Positions 1 to 11,280 of a DNA stretch of 62,500 nucleotides are shown in pieces; within the stretch, counting starts at the first letter, position 1; every line of letters starts with the position of its first letter. The notes beneath the pieces are model-generated. The model had not been told where the DNA came from. It ran no database searches and worked only from the letters and a program-made list of their open reading frames with translations. The position numbers and the translations under genes were made by a program. Origin of the DNA: Symbiodinium natans (lineage: Eukaryota > Sar > Dinophyceae > Suessiales > Symbiodiniaceae); contig CAJNDS010002165.1 of the NCBI GenBank assembly GCA_905221605.1, positions 80,001 through 142,500 of the forward strand. Direction: 5' to 3'.

Positions 1-2893
1 GATCGGTGGCCTGGAGGCTGTACCTAAGGGTGGGCTCCACAGGACTCAAACCGAAACCACTGTGTTTGCTCGGTAGTTCTGCCAGCCACAATAGCTGCCT
101 GTGTACGGCCTCGCCGAGTGCTGAGGGAACTTTCGACCTCGCTGCTGGGGTGTTGTCGGCCTTGCCTGAGTGGGATTGTGGAAAGTCTTCGGCCTCGCTT
201 CGGAGGACAACATAGTTCGGGCCCTCACTACGGTTGAGGGAAACACCCTCCTGGAACTGAGGTGCAAGAAGATAGCAGACCTGTGCGAGCGAATCGGGTT
301 TCCGAGGCCTCTTAAATCCTTTGTTGGAACAGGGCCCCGTCTCAACCCCCCAGATTTCCGCCCGTGGGCTATCTCGGCGAGCAGAGTTGGCCGTCCACTG
401 TGGCCCTGGACAGTGTGCCACCACGCCAAAGAGACTTGCTGCAAGGCAGACGGAGAGCGACGGACCATGCCGGCAATTGCATGTGTGTATTTGCATGGTC
501 ACACCAGGGCGTCGTGAAGGGCTCTTTCCTGGAACTGTCGCAGTCATATCGTAAATCCACTTTGTTTGTCCGTCGCACCAGGAGAGGCAACATGCCTGGG
601 CAGCTGTTCATTGGAAGTCCCAAAGAAGCCTGAATGCAAGCTAACCTCCACTTTGCAGCTCCGGAGCTTTCCGATGCTGTGAAGATGCGAGGCTTTGGAA
701 CATCGATTTCTATGTCGATCCCACAAAACCCCCCCTGATGATTGATGGCAGCGGACGTGTAATCAGGTACCTGGGAAGGCTGATTATGTGTGTATGCCCT
801 GATGTGTCGAGAAGGATGCTGGCCTTGGTCGAAGATGATGAGGAATGGAACGGTCGCCGGCCAGTAACCAGGCAAGTGGAAGTTGATTGCATTGCGAGCA
901 CAGCCTCGCCATAAGGGCCAAGTGAGGGCAAAACCCGAATGCAGGCTAAGCTTGCCGGAAATGAGGGTGATCAACATACCCTCGCAAGCACAATCTTTCA
1001 GAACCCGTGAAACAGCGGAGATGCCATGTGAGGTCTATGCAAGGGCAGTTTTCGGCCTCGCTGTGCTGGAGTAAAGGGTTCGCCTCGCCTCGGCTGAGGG
1101 AAACGGATGGTTCGGCCTCGCCACGGCTGAGGGAACACAGAAGGGTTGCGAAAACGCCTCGCTGAGGAAGAACGGTGCATGATTTCCGGCTCGCATCAGC
1201 TGAGGGAAGAATGATGGAATGGGCAGGCCGGGCACTGAGGGGTCTGCCGGAATTGAGTTTGGAGACTCGGGAAGCACTGGCATGCAGCTTGAATGCTGAT
1301 GCTACTGGGCGCAAAGCGGTCAAGCAGCTTGAAGCATAGACCGCGGCCGGTGTCGGAGCAATTGATAGGAGACAAACCGCAGCCCAGAGTGCTCAATCAA
1401 CAAAGCAATCATTCGGCCTCGACTTTGTCTGACTTGAGCTATGGACAAAAGAGCAAAGAGCCAGAATATGATGAGGGAACTGCCACATGGCCAGCAAAGG
1501 GCCAGATACCAGATACAGCATTGCAATGGAGAAGGCCTCGAGTCCCAATGGGCATGTGAACTTTGTGGTGAGGAATATGTCGACTGGGGAGTAAGCGCGT
1601 GAGAAAGCCAGGGCGATTCTGGGGAGAACAGCAAGCACGGTTAGTATGTGCGAGAACCCGGAGCTGCTGAGAACCCTGGATTAGCCGGGACGTATTCCGT
1701 GGAGCGGTCGATGTCCTGCTTTCAGAAATGCCCACAAGGACCAAGCAAGCAGTAATCCGTGGTAGCAGAGTGGGCCTCACTTCGGTTGAGGGTAATCAAC
1801 TCCCAAGTGAGAGTATGGAGTTTTGGGGCAAACCAAAGAACCAGCTGAATGGCTACGGCTGGATTGGAGAAAGTCAAGTCCTCACAAGGATAGCGGCCTC
1901 GTACATAATACCCTCACAGGAGGGTGGTTGACCTGGTAGTCGGCACCTTGCCCGGCCCCCCCCTGTCAGGCGCCTGTACCGGCCACCTGTTGAAGGTGTG
2001 TGGCGTGGGGTCACCGGTGCGTAGCGGCGATTTGCGGTCGCTTCGCGTCCTCCAGCCCTAAAAGGGGTATGTTTGGGCAGGTACTTTCCGCTGGTCCTCC
2101 GCTTGGCTCGTGTTGGAGATGTGTGATTCGAGGGCATGGATCCGTCAAGGTTGAGATGACGAGAAAGTGGCAGAATTGGGCCTTAATCGGAACGGTCTAT
2201 GGGGATTGACCACCCCCTCTGGTAGAGGGATAGCTCCTGAGAATCGGGGATGGATCACCTCCCGGCAAAAGCCACAGGAAGTATGCCCTGTGCATGCAAG
2301 AGCGCGGCCACCGTAACCAAATTTGGCCATGACCTTGGGCCATGACGACTGTTTGAAGAAATGTCCGGCCTCACTACGGTTGAGGGGTGTGGATGGAAGC
2401 ACTGAGGACATGCAATGAGACCGTAGAACGAGGCATCTAGGTCTACAGAATTGACCTCCATTCGGTTGAGGATAAGCGGCCTCCACGAACGAGGGCATGG
2501 ATCACCCTCCCGAACAGACAACACACAGAGAATGTGCAAGCATACAGGCAATTTGCCTTGGCCAAAGTCTTCGAGCCACTGGCAACGACTTGGTCAAAAC
2601 GACATTCCGGCCTCACTTCGGTTGAGGGTAGCGGTACGTCAAAACCGAGGACAAGGAATGAGAGGGGAACTTCCGGCAGTTTCACCCCACTTTTAGTAAG
2701 CTTTGTTTCACTTGAACCACAGCCCTTCGGGTGGCTAAACGCCTCGCAGCGTGCACGAAGGGGTTTAGGGGCTCGGTACTCTGGGTTTGGGGAATTCGGG
2801 ATTCGGGGTTCGGGGAAAGCCCACATTGTTAGCAGGATAGAAGACAAACAACAAGGAAGCAGGTGCAGGTCGAGTCTAGAGCGTCCGGGCCTT
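1..2893. other. Gene-poor left edge without telomere-type repeats
   Basis: This stretch differs from the rest of the window: the first CCCTAAA-like repeats appear only near 3.0 kb. Several short open frames exist on both strands, but none shows a domain, repeat or codon pattern that I can defend as a gene. Its visible structure is a set of short hairpins annotated separately. It could be the 3' flank of PPR gene 1, an old repeat family, or intergenic DNA of different age. Confidence 0.5.
190..2628. repeat. Dispersed small hairpin family with UNCG-like loops
   Basis: Copies of GGCCTCACTTCGGTTGAGGG and variants occur at about 222-240, 1081-1100, 1115-1133, 1155-1168, 1189-1206, 1773-1792, 2367-2386, 2453-2471 and 2609-2628, with partial copies near 190 and 1053. 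Each can fold as CCTCA paired with TGAGG around a small loop. Loop sequences vary (TTCG, TACG, CACG) while the arms stay complementary. All clear copies read in the same orientation. No coding or transposon assignment is possible from sequence alone. Confidence 0.6.
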
Positions 2894-3000
2894 GGGATGT
2901 TCCCCCGTTTACTATATACTAACAGTCCAGAAAAGGGATTATAACAGGGGTACTATAATCCTTAATCATTAAGGACTGTTAGTACAAGGGAGAACATCTC
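2894..3000. mobile_element. M1 palindromic MITE, copy 1
   Basis: The ends are inverted repeats: GGGATGTTCCCCC and CTAACAGTCC at the left match GGACTGTTAG and GGGAGAACATC at the right. The element is about 105 bp with an internal GGGATTATA core. Two more copies are at 3210-3301 and 38957-39060. There is no coding capacity, so it is a non-autonomous TIR element or relic. Confidence 0.75.
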
Positions 3001-3072
3001 AACCTAAACCCTGTATATAAAACCTAACCCTCAAGCCTAAACACCATAATTAAACCGCATGCTGCAAGCTGA

Positions 3073-6000
3073 CTATTCTGCCTTTGTAATGGTCATGCGC
3101 CGATTTACAAATTTATCTTCAAGCGGAACCATGTCCTGTTATCAAACCCTACAAGGCCAAGCAAAAAAAAACAGCAAAGCCCCTACAGCCCCTAAACCCT
3201 AAAACTAAAGGGGATGTTCCCCCTTATACGAACAGTCCTTAATGGGGATTATAGTACGCCCCACGATAATCCCTATTAAGGACTGTTAGTGTAAAGGGGA
3301 AACCCTAAACCCTAAAACCCTAAACCCTGAACCCTAAACCAGCCGTCCTTGTGCAAAGGAGCCCAGGACGGCGTTGTAGCTTATCACGCTTGGAGTCAGC
3401 TTAAGATGGCCTCAGTGTTTAGGGTATAGGGTTTAGGCTTTGGGCGCCCGGTACCCATAGTGCTGGCTGGTTCTTAGCAGGGACTGAGGGAATGAGGTAC
3501 CCCCTATGTAATCCCTTAAAGGGTAAATCTGTGGCCCTCGTTCCCTCTGTCATTCCCTACTGGCCACGGTTTCGGGTATCCTGTTTGGGGTTGATTGCTT
3601 CTAAGGGAACCCCAAAATAACAACAATGGTACTTGTGCGCTACCAAGTGGCACATGGCCTCCAACAGATGGACAGCTGTGGGCCACTGAGCCTTGGGGTG
3701 CTCGGCGCTCGCGGGAACTCAACTTATCAGGGTTTAAGGCGCTTTCGCCAATGCCAAGTTGGACACTTGAGTGACTTGAGTGAACCTGAATGGGGAACGT
3801 GTACACGAAAAACACACTCACTCACTCACTCACTCACTCACTCACTCACTCACTTGCTGACACACTGTGTGATGGCAGACAAAAACAAGGGAGACGAAGC
3901 AAGCTTCCTCGACCAAGGGTCCCCTTTGGAGCAGGCGCTGATGGTGGTGCCGAAGCTGAAAACGTTGGGCGCAAGCTTCGATCTGGGTATCCTGTCGAAC
4001 AAGTGCATCGCCAGCTGCCATTGGCCGCCCTTCTCAAGTGAACTTATGGCCGCGCCGTAGCTGACGATGTCCGGCCGCAGGCCCAGCGTGGGAATGGCAT
4101 GGAAGAGCTGAAGGGCAAGTTGCCATTGCCCACCTTTGTCGCAGGAGCTGATGGTGGCATTGCAGCTTACGACGTCGGGTGTTAGCTTCATCGTCGGCAT
4201 GGTGTTGAAGAGTTGCAATGCCAGCTGCCACTGCCCACCCTTCCTTGGGTGGATTTGGGTGGCTCTTCAAAACGTAAGGGCTTACGGCCCGCAGGAGCCA
4301 AGACTCCTTTCAAAACAACCCCAAACCAGAGCCCTACACTGCCTAAACCCTAAGCCTCCCAAACCCCAAACCCCAAGCCCCAAAACCCAAACCCCAAAAT
4401 CTAGCCCCTAAACCCTAAACCCTAAACCCTAAACCCTAAACCCTAAACCCTAAACCCTAAACCCAGATTCTCCAGAGAGCTGATGGTGGTGTTGTAGCTG
4501 ATGAGGTCAGCCGAGAGCTTGGCGCTGGGCATGGCGGCAAAGAGCGCCAAAGCCAGAGGCCAGTGTCCGCCTTTTGTAGGGTTCTCAAGGGAGGGTTTAG
4601 GGTTTAGGGTTTAGGGTTTAGGGTTTAGGGTTTAGGGTTTAGGGGTTAGGGTTTAGGGTTTAGGGTTTAGGGTTTAGGGTCTAGGGTTTAGGGTTTGGGG
4701 CCCCTATAGTAAGCCTTTGTCAAGTGCGCTGATGGCGGCGCTGTAGCTGATGACATCGGGACGCTTCTGATCTTCGGACATGCAGCGAAACAACCTCAAG
4801 GCGAGATCCCACTGGCTGCCCTTCTCCTTGCTTCTCCAGTTTAGGGTTTAGGGTTTAGGTACTTGTACCAATAACCAAGGGGACAAAAAGGGTTGAACCA
4901 TATTCTTCCTACTCAATAAGGAAGCCCAAAAAGTTTAAAGTTCACTTCTTGGCCAAGTAAGCTTCGCAGGAGGTGATGGCGGAGTTGTAGCTGATGGTGT
5001 TGGGGCTGAGATGGGCCTGGCAAATCTTGCCAAAATGCCACACGGCCAGTTGCCACTGCCCGCCTTTTCCGCATGAGCTGATGATGGCGTTTCGGCTCCT
5101 TGGTAGCCCACATAATAGTAAGGGCACCCTTTTTGGGGTTGCTTGCTTTCTCTGGGAACCTTGAAGCATAAAAAGAGAGAAAAGGGGCACCACGGGGCTA
5201 CAAAGACTCATGAGGTCGGGAGTGAGGAGGGAGGCAGGCATGGCCTCAAAGAAGTGAAGGGCCATTTTCCAGTTGCTTCCCTTCTCACATGAGCTGATGG
5301 TGGCGTTGTAGACATAGAGGTTTGGGGTCAGGCCGGCACAAGGGATGGACTGGAAAGTCTGCAGAGCTTTCTGCCACTGGGCACCTTTCTCGAAGGAGCT
5401 GATCACGGCACGAAAAGTCTTGATGTCAGCTGCCAGGGCGACACTTTGCATGGAGCCAAAGAGGTATGAAGCAAGCTGCCACTGCCCACCTCTCTCGCAG
5501 GCGCTGATGCTCGCATTGCAGCTCACCACATCAGGCTGCAGACTGGCTTCAGGCAAAGCATCGAAGAGCTGCCAAGCCAGCTGCCACTGACCCCCTTTGG
5601 CACAGCAGCTGATTGCGGCATTGTAGGTGAAGACGTCCGGCCTCCTTGGTAGCCCAGTAACCATATTAAAATAAGGGCGCCCTTTTTGGGTTTGGTTATT
5701 TTATAAGGGAAACCAGAACCAAAAAAAGGGTAAAGGGTACCACTGGGCTGCCAGGCCTCAGTTCAGCCCGCAGTGTGCTGAAGAGATGCAGGGCCACCGG
5801 CCACTGGCCGCCCTTCTCGCAGGCGCCGATCACGGCGCTGAGGCTCACAGCGTCTGGGGTGAGCCTTTCACTGGAATTGGCCAGCAATATACCCTAAACC
5901 CTAAGCCCTAAACCCTAAAACCCTAAGCTTCATTCAACCCTTCTAGTCTCTAGAGCAGTCCACAGCCCCTCCTAAGTCCTCTCTCTCTCTCTCTTTTTCT

Positions 6001-9000
6001 CTCGCTCTCTCTCTCCCTCTCTCTCTCTCTCTGTCTGCATCTTGGATCTCAGGCCTATATGTTTGTTTAACCCCCTCACCCCCACAACCCACAACCCCAA
6101 ACAGCCCCCACAACACCAAAACCAAGCTCCCACTTTTTTCGGGGGTTCTCGAAAACAGGGTACCCTTCTAGGGAGTTGCTATAGCAAGGCTTCTAGTAAT
6201 TTTGGGGTATACTAGGGGTACCCCTTATTTTGGGAAATACTTGTTTCCCATCTGAGGAGCTCCGCTGCGCGAAGTGACTTGAAGATAGACAAGGCCCAGC
6301 TCCAATGCCGGGCGGCCCCCGCGGCCTTCTCTGATAAGACGTTGCGAAGCGGTTCACGGGAAGTCGGCGTAGGGCTTAGGGCAGTTTTGGGGTTAGGGGG
6401 AAACCTAAACCCTAAACCCGACTAAACCCTAAACCCTAAGCCCTAAACCCTAAACCCTAAGCCCCCCCAAGCCCGAAGCCCGAAGCCCGAAGCCCTAAGC
6501 CCAAAGCCCAAAGCAAGAAAGTCTGATCCTAAATCTCCCTAAGAATCCCTAAGAAAAACAGCAGAGGGGCGCTGATGGCGATGGAGTAGTGCGTGGGGCC
6601 CAGGTGTATCCGCCTATCTGCCTGCAGCTCCTGGCCCCCGTTTATAGGGCTTAGAGATGAAGGCTTGGGCTTTGAACCCTAAACCTTAAACCCTAAACCC
6701 TAAACCCTAAAGCCTACAGCCTAAAGCCCACACCCTAAAGCCTAAAGCCTAAAGCCTAAAGCCTACAGCCTACAGCCTAAAGCCAAAAGCCCCTGAACCC
6801 TGAAGAACTGGCTACACGCTGACTAGAAGAGGGGCCCTTTAGACGCCTCAACCCAAACTCCTTTAGGGCATTTTGCCGAGTCTAACCCCGAACCCCAAGC
6901 ACCGTTTGCCCGTAGGGGCCTGATACTAATTTAGAGTTGGGTTTTTGGGGGGTTGGTATAGTCATAAAGGGAACACTCTTAGTAAACATTCCGACCCCTA
7001 TACGGGTGGCATAATAATAGGGATCCAAAAAAGGACCATACTTTTGACGACCACCCACACTAAGCCCCTAAAGAGCGCCAGAGACGGAGTTCCTGCAACA
7101 GGGCCACGACGAGGTCCACGCGCTTCACTTGCTTCAGTTTCTGGAGGATCCTCAGCGCTTCTAGGAAAAAAGGCTTTCGGGCCCTAGGGTTTAGGGTTTA
7201 GGGCTTAGGGCTTAGGGCCTTGGGGTTTAGGGTTTAAGGCTTTGGGGCTCAGGGTTTTGAGCCGGTGCTTTGTTGATATAGGGCTTGTGTTTCGCGTTTG
7301 CTGTGTTCACGAGATATAGGCCACGGGCCATGAATGTGAGCACTTTGGCGGTCAAGGTAAGAGCCTAGTGAGAGATGAGGTCAGCTATATAACCCTAAAC
7401 CCTACACCCCCTGAACCCTGAACCCTGAACCCTGAACCCTGAACCCTGAACCCTGAACCCTGAACCCTGAACCCTGAACCCTGAACCCTGAACCCTAAAC
7501 CCTAAACCCTAAACCCCTAAACCCTAAACACCCTGAACCCAAAACCCTTGAACCCTGAAGTGCAGAGCTTTGGGGGTAGCCGATCTCCCCAGGCACAGCG
7601 GCGGCGTGACGCTGCTGGGCCTCTGGATCCACTCCGGCAACTTCTCCGCAATGGCTTGCTGGAGTTGCGTCCTTCGGGTGCGGTTTAGGGTTTAGGGTTT
7701 GGGGTTTAGGGTTTAGGGTTTCGGGCTTCGGGTTTAGGGTTTAGTTGGGAGCTTGGCATTGGGTGGGGTACTGTAGGGGTCGCAATAATTAGATAGAACA
7801 GGGTCTTGGGGGTTGTTATAGTATAAATAGGGGGTTATGACAGTATAAATATGAAGGGACCATGAGGGAATACTATTTGTGCTGATTCCGACCCCTATAT
7901 TAGGCCGTTGTGGTTTTCCAGAAGGTTTTCGACGTGAGGGGCTTTCTCTGGACAATGTAGGGCCTCAATACTTGGGATATGGTTTGGGGGGGTTAAGTCA
8001 TTACAGTGTAAGTACAAAGGGGCCATAAGAGAATACCATTCGTGATTTTTCCGACGCCTGTATTAAACTGTACAAGGCCCCGTGCTACGATAGGAACCTC
8101 AGACGTGGGCCTCAATAAGGGTAAGTTGACTGTGACCACCCCGCTTTGACCCTTTGCACCTTTACCCTTTTTGCTTGGCTTTGTTATTGCTAGGGGGTCG
8201 GCGCCCGGTCTGCAAATCTAGTGGATACACAAGTTGAGCAGAGGAGAAAAGATATAGGGTCTTGATGGGTTCTTTAGGGCACTACTCTTTAGGCTTCCAG
8301 AGTCCATGGTTTAGGGGCTTTTGGTTCCATGCAGGCGGAAGTTTCAGTGTTTGGGCTCGCGGGCTAACTTACGGGAGAGGTAGTCACCAGGAAGACATCC
8401 TCTTCGGATGGCGGTCCAAGTGCCTTGTGCAGAAGGTTTTCGGGTTAAGGACTCTGGTGTAGGGTCTTAGGGCTTTCAGGTTTCGAGCTTTTCAGGTCTG
8501 AGAATGAAGGTGTTAGGTTTATACACGTAGTCGTGCAAGAATCTGAAGCATGACGCCCCAAAAGGGTTTAGTTTAGGGTTTAGGGGTTAGGGTTTAGGGT
8601 TTAGGGTTTAGGGGTTCAAGTAAAAAATCTCCCGCCCCCCTTCTCGTAACTCAAAACCTTAAGCCCCAATTGTTGAACAAGGCAGAACTGCTGCTTGCCA
8701 AAAGGCATGGCTTTGAGCGTTACGGAATGTAAACAATTTACTTGGCTGCACTCAGGAGGGGAGCTATGAATTAGACTCTTAGCTGCCTTATTCAGAAACC
8801 CAATAAACCCCCCAAAAAGGGTAAGGATCTAAAGAATCTAAAGTTACAGTACAGTACCACAAAGTTGATACAGGGTCTTGGGTGCAGGGCTTGGGGCGAG
8901 CCAACCTTCTAAGCGCGCAGTCTTGGGCCTGATCGGCCCCGTACCCTGAACCCTGAACCCTGAACCCTGAACCCTAAACCCTGAACCCTAAACCCTAAAG

Positions 9001-10323
9001 CCTAAAGCCTAAAGCCTAAACCCTAAACCCTAAACCGTGAACCCAGACCAAGCCCAGAAAGGCTTTACGCTTCCCGGGGTGCATGAGCTTCTCGAGGACC
9101 ATGTACGTCACCTTCCACAGGAATCATGTAGTTTAGGGTTTAGGGTTTAGGGTTTAGGGTTTAGGGTTTAGGGTTTAGGGTTTAGGGTTTAGGGTTTAGG
9201 GCCTAGGGTTTAGGGTTTAGGGGTCTAGGGTTTAGGGTTTAGGGTTTAGGGTCCTCATTCATCAATTTTGTTGAACCCCTCCCTTGGCGGTTTATGGTAC
9301 AACATAAGTAGGGCGAAAGGTGTGAAGAGATGGCAACTGGGATGTTCCATCAAAAGCCCGGCTTTTGCATGAGGCGGTATATGTAGGCTTCCCGAAAAGC
9401 AAAATTAGGGGTTCGGGTTGTCATCAGAAGGCCTTTGCACTTAGGGCAAAACCTTACACTAAAGGCTGATGCTGTTCTATAGCTGGGAGGGAGGTGCATA
9501 GGGGGTACTCGGATGTCCCCATTTTTTCCCCAATGCTCTGGCAATGGCCCGGCACACGGGGCAAAGCAAACAACTGCGTAGAAAAAACAACACACTCACA
9601 CACATTCAACAACAACGCCGCTTCCACAGTAGGCACGTAAACTCTGCACACACTCATCTAACGGCACCTTCCCCATTCTGTAACGTGGTTCAAACTGGCT
9701 ACAAGAATCGTTCTCGTCGGTTCCGGTGCACGAGAACGATAATCCCACAAGAACGATTCTCAGATGAGGATAGAAATCTGTTCTGAACCCATATGCCGGT
9801 GGCTACTAGGACATACTGGGACATACATGCGAAGCTACCTTTCCCATTCTTTCAACTGGTCGCGATCGTTCTTCTCGCTTTCGGCGCACGAGAACGATAA
9901 CTGTCGCCAGTAGGATCGATGGGCCAGAATGGAAATGCACAGTTTAGAACTCATACGCCCTGAATTGCAGGTTCACTGGTAGTATCAAGGTTCTGTTGAG
10001 TATATATAGGGCTCGGTATCTGAGTTTACATATTCAACAGCTCTACATACCTCATTCAACTTAGAGAACTGCAGGATTATTCAAACCATAAACCCTGAAC
10101 TCTCAATCCTACATCCCACGCTCTATTCCAACCTAAACTCTAATCCCTGCAAACACTGAACCCGACCCCTAAACCCTAAACTCTAATCCCCAATCCCCAA
10201 ACCGTAATCCCTAATCCCTAAACCCTAAACCCTAAACCCTAAACCCTAAACCCTAAACCGACCCCTGGCCTGGCGGACCCTTGCAGGGCTCGCAGGCCAG
10301 AGACGCGCGCCGACGTGCGCCAT
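3073..10323 (-). CDS. PPR gene 1: pentatricopeptide repeat protein, 15-exon model, 570 aa
   Basis: Probable organellar RNA-binding P-type PPR protein, inferred from the family. Modelled exons, 5' to 3': 10323-10270, 9111-9074, 7671-7616, 7160-7093, 6630-6571, 6328-6261, 5870-5760, 5644-5210, 5098-4966, 4826-4715, 4570-4471, 4243-3922, 3691-3644, 3399-3355, 3135-3073 (stop TAG). They total 1713 nt in one open frame. The start MAHVGARLWPASPARVR is Arg-rich, as organelle targeting peptides often are. Exons 3-6 encode a helical N-terminal part (AIAEKLPEW, ALRILQKLK, VDLVVALLQ) that matches gene 2. From 5870 onward come 35-residue repeats such as KGGQWQLALQLF and PDVVSCNATIS. Of 14 introns, 7 start GA, 6 GC and 1 GT; all end AG. 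Two (5645-5759, 5099-5209) are clear introners. The first two exons, last exon and exact junctions are least certain. Confidence 0.75.
3210..3301. mobile_element. M1 palindromic MITE, copy 2
   Basis: Same family as 2894-3000. GGGATGTTCCCCCTTATAC and AACAGTCCTTAAT at the left face ATTAAGGACTGTTAGTGTA and GGGG at the right, around GGGATTATAGTA. It lies inside the last modelled intron of PPR gene 1 (3354-3136). Confidence 0.75.
3461..3565. mobile_element. M2-type TIR element, diverged copy
   Basis: GGACTGAGGGAATGAGGTACC at the left (first 20 bases diagnostic) is answered by CATTCCCTACTGGCC at the right, around TAATCCCTTAAAGGGTA. It is related to the better copy at 38538-38689. It lies in the modelled intron 3643-3400 of PPR gene 1. 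Confidence 0.5.
3810..3853. repeat. (CACT)n microsatellite
   Basis: About eleven CACT units in an intron of PPR gene 1. On the minus strand the repeat creates a TGA that ends an apparent open frame. I treat that stop as intronic because the next PPR repeat (AQWPTAVHLLEAM) continues in frame at 3691. Confidence 0.9.
4405..4700. repeat. Opposed telomere-type arrays flanking one PPR exon
   Basis: (CCCTAAA)n at about 4405-4463 and (TTTAGGG)n at about 4592-4697 sit on either side of the 100-nt PPR exon 4570-4471. Both neighbouring introns of gene 1 are largely telomere repeat, in opposite orientations. The exon between them stays intact (WPLALALFAAMP, LISYNTTISS). Confidence 0.85.
4827..4965 (-). 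mobile_element. Family A introner with telomere-type tail, intron in PPR gene 1
   Basis: Read on the minus strand it begins GAAGCTTACTTGGCCAAGAAG, where the first two bases act as a GA donor, and it ends GAAGCAAG before GAGAAGGGC. Splicing joins TGC to GAG AAG GGC, giving the PPR motif C-E-K-G. The middle (TGGTTCAACCC, CCTTGGTTATTGGTACAAGTA) is shared with 13813-13961 and, more distantly, 34961-35058. Three CCCTAAA units sit near the 3' end. Confidence 0.7.
5099..5209 (-). mobile_element. Family B introner, intron in PPR gene 1 (111 bp)
   Basis: Minus strand: exon ...CTCAT, then GAGTC|TTTGTAGCCCCGTGG ... ATGTGGGCTACCAAG, then GAGCCGAAAC. The inverted ends are GTAGCCC and GGGCTACCAAG, flanked by a near-perfect direct repeat GAGTC/GAGCC. 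Removing one repeat plus the element gives ATG AGC CGA AAC, which restores the PPR frame (D-L-M-S-R-N-A-I-I-S). The donor is GA and the acceptor AAG. The 111 bp are a multiple of three and happen to lack in-frame stops. Confidence 0.85.
5645..5759 (-). mobile_element. Family B introner, intron in PPR gene 1 (115 bp)
   Basis: Minus strand: ...GAACT|GAGGCCTGGCAGCCCAGTGG ... GTTACTGGGCTACCAAG|GAGGCCGGAC. The inverted ends are CTTGGTAGCCCAGT-like and the flanking direct repeat is GAGGC. Precise removal yields GAA CTG AGG CCG GAC, the expected L-R-P-D of a PPR repeat. The interior (AAGGGCGCCCTTTTTGGGTT) is shared with the other B copies. Confidence 0.88.
5982..6032. repeat. (CT)n low-complexity tract
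   Basis: CT-rich dinucleotide run with a few interruptions, inside the modelled intron 6260-5871 of PPR gene 1. Confidence 0.85.
7405..7497. repeat. CCCTGAA variant heptamer array
   Basis: About a dozen CCCTGAA units in a row, passing into CCCTAAA. One variant of the telomere-type unit has been locally homogenised. It lies in the intron between PPR gene 1 exons 7671-7616 and 7160-7093. Confidence 0.85.
7798..8075. mobile_element. Two adjacent M4-family elements
   Basis: About 7798-7905 and 7983-8075 share an order of blocks: GGGGTTATA-like start, AGTATAAAT, AAGGGACCATGAGGGAATAC (or GGGGCCATAAGAGAATACC), then ATTCCGACCCCTATATTA. Related copies are near 6942-7010, 15947-16105, 26330-26412 and 56890-56985. 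The ends (GGGGTT...GACCCC) are loosely inverted. No coding capacity. Confidence 0.6.
8100..9073. other. Intronic stretch of PPR gene 1
   Basis: Under the gene 1 model this lies in the intron between exons 9111-9074 and 7671-7616. It holds scattered TTTAGGG and CCCTGAA units (8570-8612, 8943-9035). I see no supportable exon here. Confidence 0.4.
9129..9255 (+). repeat. Telomere-type (TTTAGGG)n array
   Basis: A nearly continuous run of TTTAGGG with one or two single-base variants (GGCCTAGGG, GGGTCTAGGG). It lies in the first intron of the PPR gene 1 model, just upstream of exon 9111-9074. Confidence 0.9.
9665..9960. repeat. Diverged tandem duplication with internal hairpins
   Basis: 9665-9795 and 9835-9960 share landmarks in order: CCTT(C)CCCATTCT, TTCAACTGG-like, ATCGTTCT(T)CTCG, CGCACGAGAACGATAA, then AGAATGGAAATGC/AGGATAGAAATCTG and a CATATGCC/CATACGCC end. 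Each half contains a stem of ATCGTTCTCG with CGAGAACGAT around a 10-15 nt loop. Neither half contains telomere-type repeats. Confidence 0.65.
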
Positions 10324-11195
10324 GGGAGTTCAGGGGTTTAGGGGTTTTAGGGGTTTAGGGTTTAGGGGTTTAGGGGTTTAGGGGTTTAGGGGTTTAGGGG
10401 TTTAGGGTTTAGGGTTTAGGGTTCAGGGTTTAGGGTTTCGGGTTCAGGGTTTAGGGGTTTAGGGTTTTTGGGTTTAGGGTTTTTTGGGTTCTGGGTTTAG
10501 GGGTTCAGGGTGTAGGGGTACGGGGTCTAGGGTTTGGTGGTTCAGGGTTTAGGGTTTAGGGGTGTAGAGGTTCAGGTTTATGATTCATTGATGTGGGTCT
10601 TGGGTTAGTATGGGTGGGGGGGGGGGGGGCTTGTGGGGGTTGGGGTTAGTGGTGAAGGGTGTTTGGTTTGCGGTTCGGATTTAGGGGCGTGGGGTTTAGG
10701 GTTTCGGGTGTGGGGGCCATTTGGTTCGGGTTTCGGGCTTGTGGTTTGGGATTCTTTCTTTTGTTTCTCCCATGGGTGCGGGGGGGGAGGGGGGAGGGAG
10801 GGGGCGGCTGCGATCGCAACAGGAGTTGAACTGTGCGGCTAAAGCCCCTTCTGCTCCAAGGTTTCAAGCATTAGGGGTTTAGGGTTTAGGGTTTAGGGTT
10901 TAGGGCCTTTTGTGGACTCACGAGGGAACCTGGCCTCTAAGGCCTCTAAGACAAGGGAATAAAGGCACACTCTGGATCCCAGCCAGTTGTAAGTGCACGC
11001 GAGAAGCCCTAAACCCTAAACCCTAAACCCTAAACCCTAAACACTAAACCCTAAACCCTAAACCCTAAAGGGTTCAAGGGTTTGGGTTTGAGAATCAGCT
11101 TTTTCGTTCCAGCATGATTCCTTGGATCACGTAGGGCTCTGGCCCTAACCCTAAACCTTAAACCCTAAACCATGAACCCTTAAACCCTAGAGCAC

Positions 11196-11280
11196 GTGCT
11201 TCTTGGCCCTGCTGGCATAAGCCACAACAGCGCCCCTTTGGCTGTGCTGCACGGCGCCCAGCATTGCCTTTGCTCCGAAA
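11196..11280 (-). other. Short open frame with stop, possible orphan 3' exon
   Basis: On the minus strand one frame reads AKAMLGAVQHSQRGAVV, then YASRAKKHVL and TAG. The composition is gene-like, but I recognise no family and cannot join it to a neighbour. It may be a remnant of a third PPR copy together with 11521-11615, or chance. Confidence 0.25.

Noticed and set aside
4942-5664. Single 240-codon PPR open frame on the minus strand
   Set aside because: It reads through the 111-bp introner 5099-5209, which is a multiple of three and lacks stops. PPR repeat spacing is right only if that element is removed.
9129-9255. CRISPR-like regular repeat arrays
   Set aside because: Unit length is 7-11 bp without unique spacers, in a eukaryotic context.
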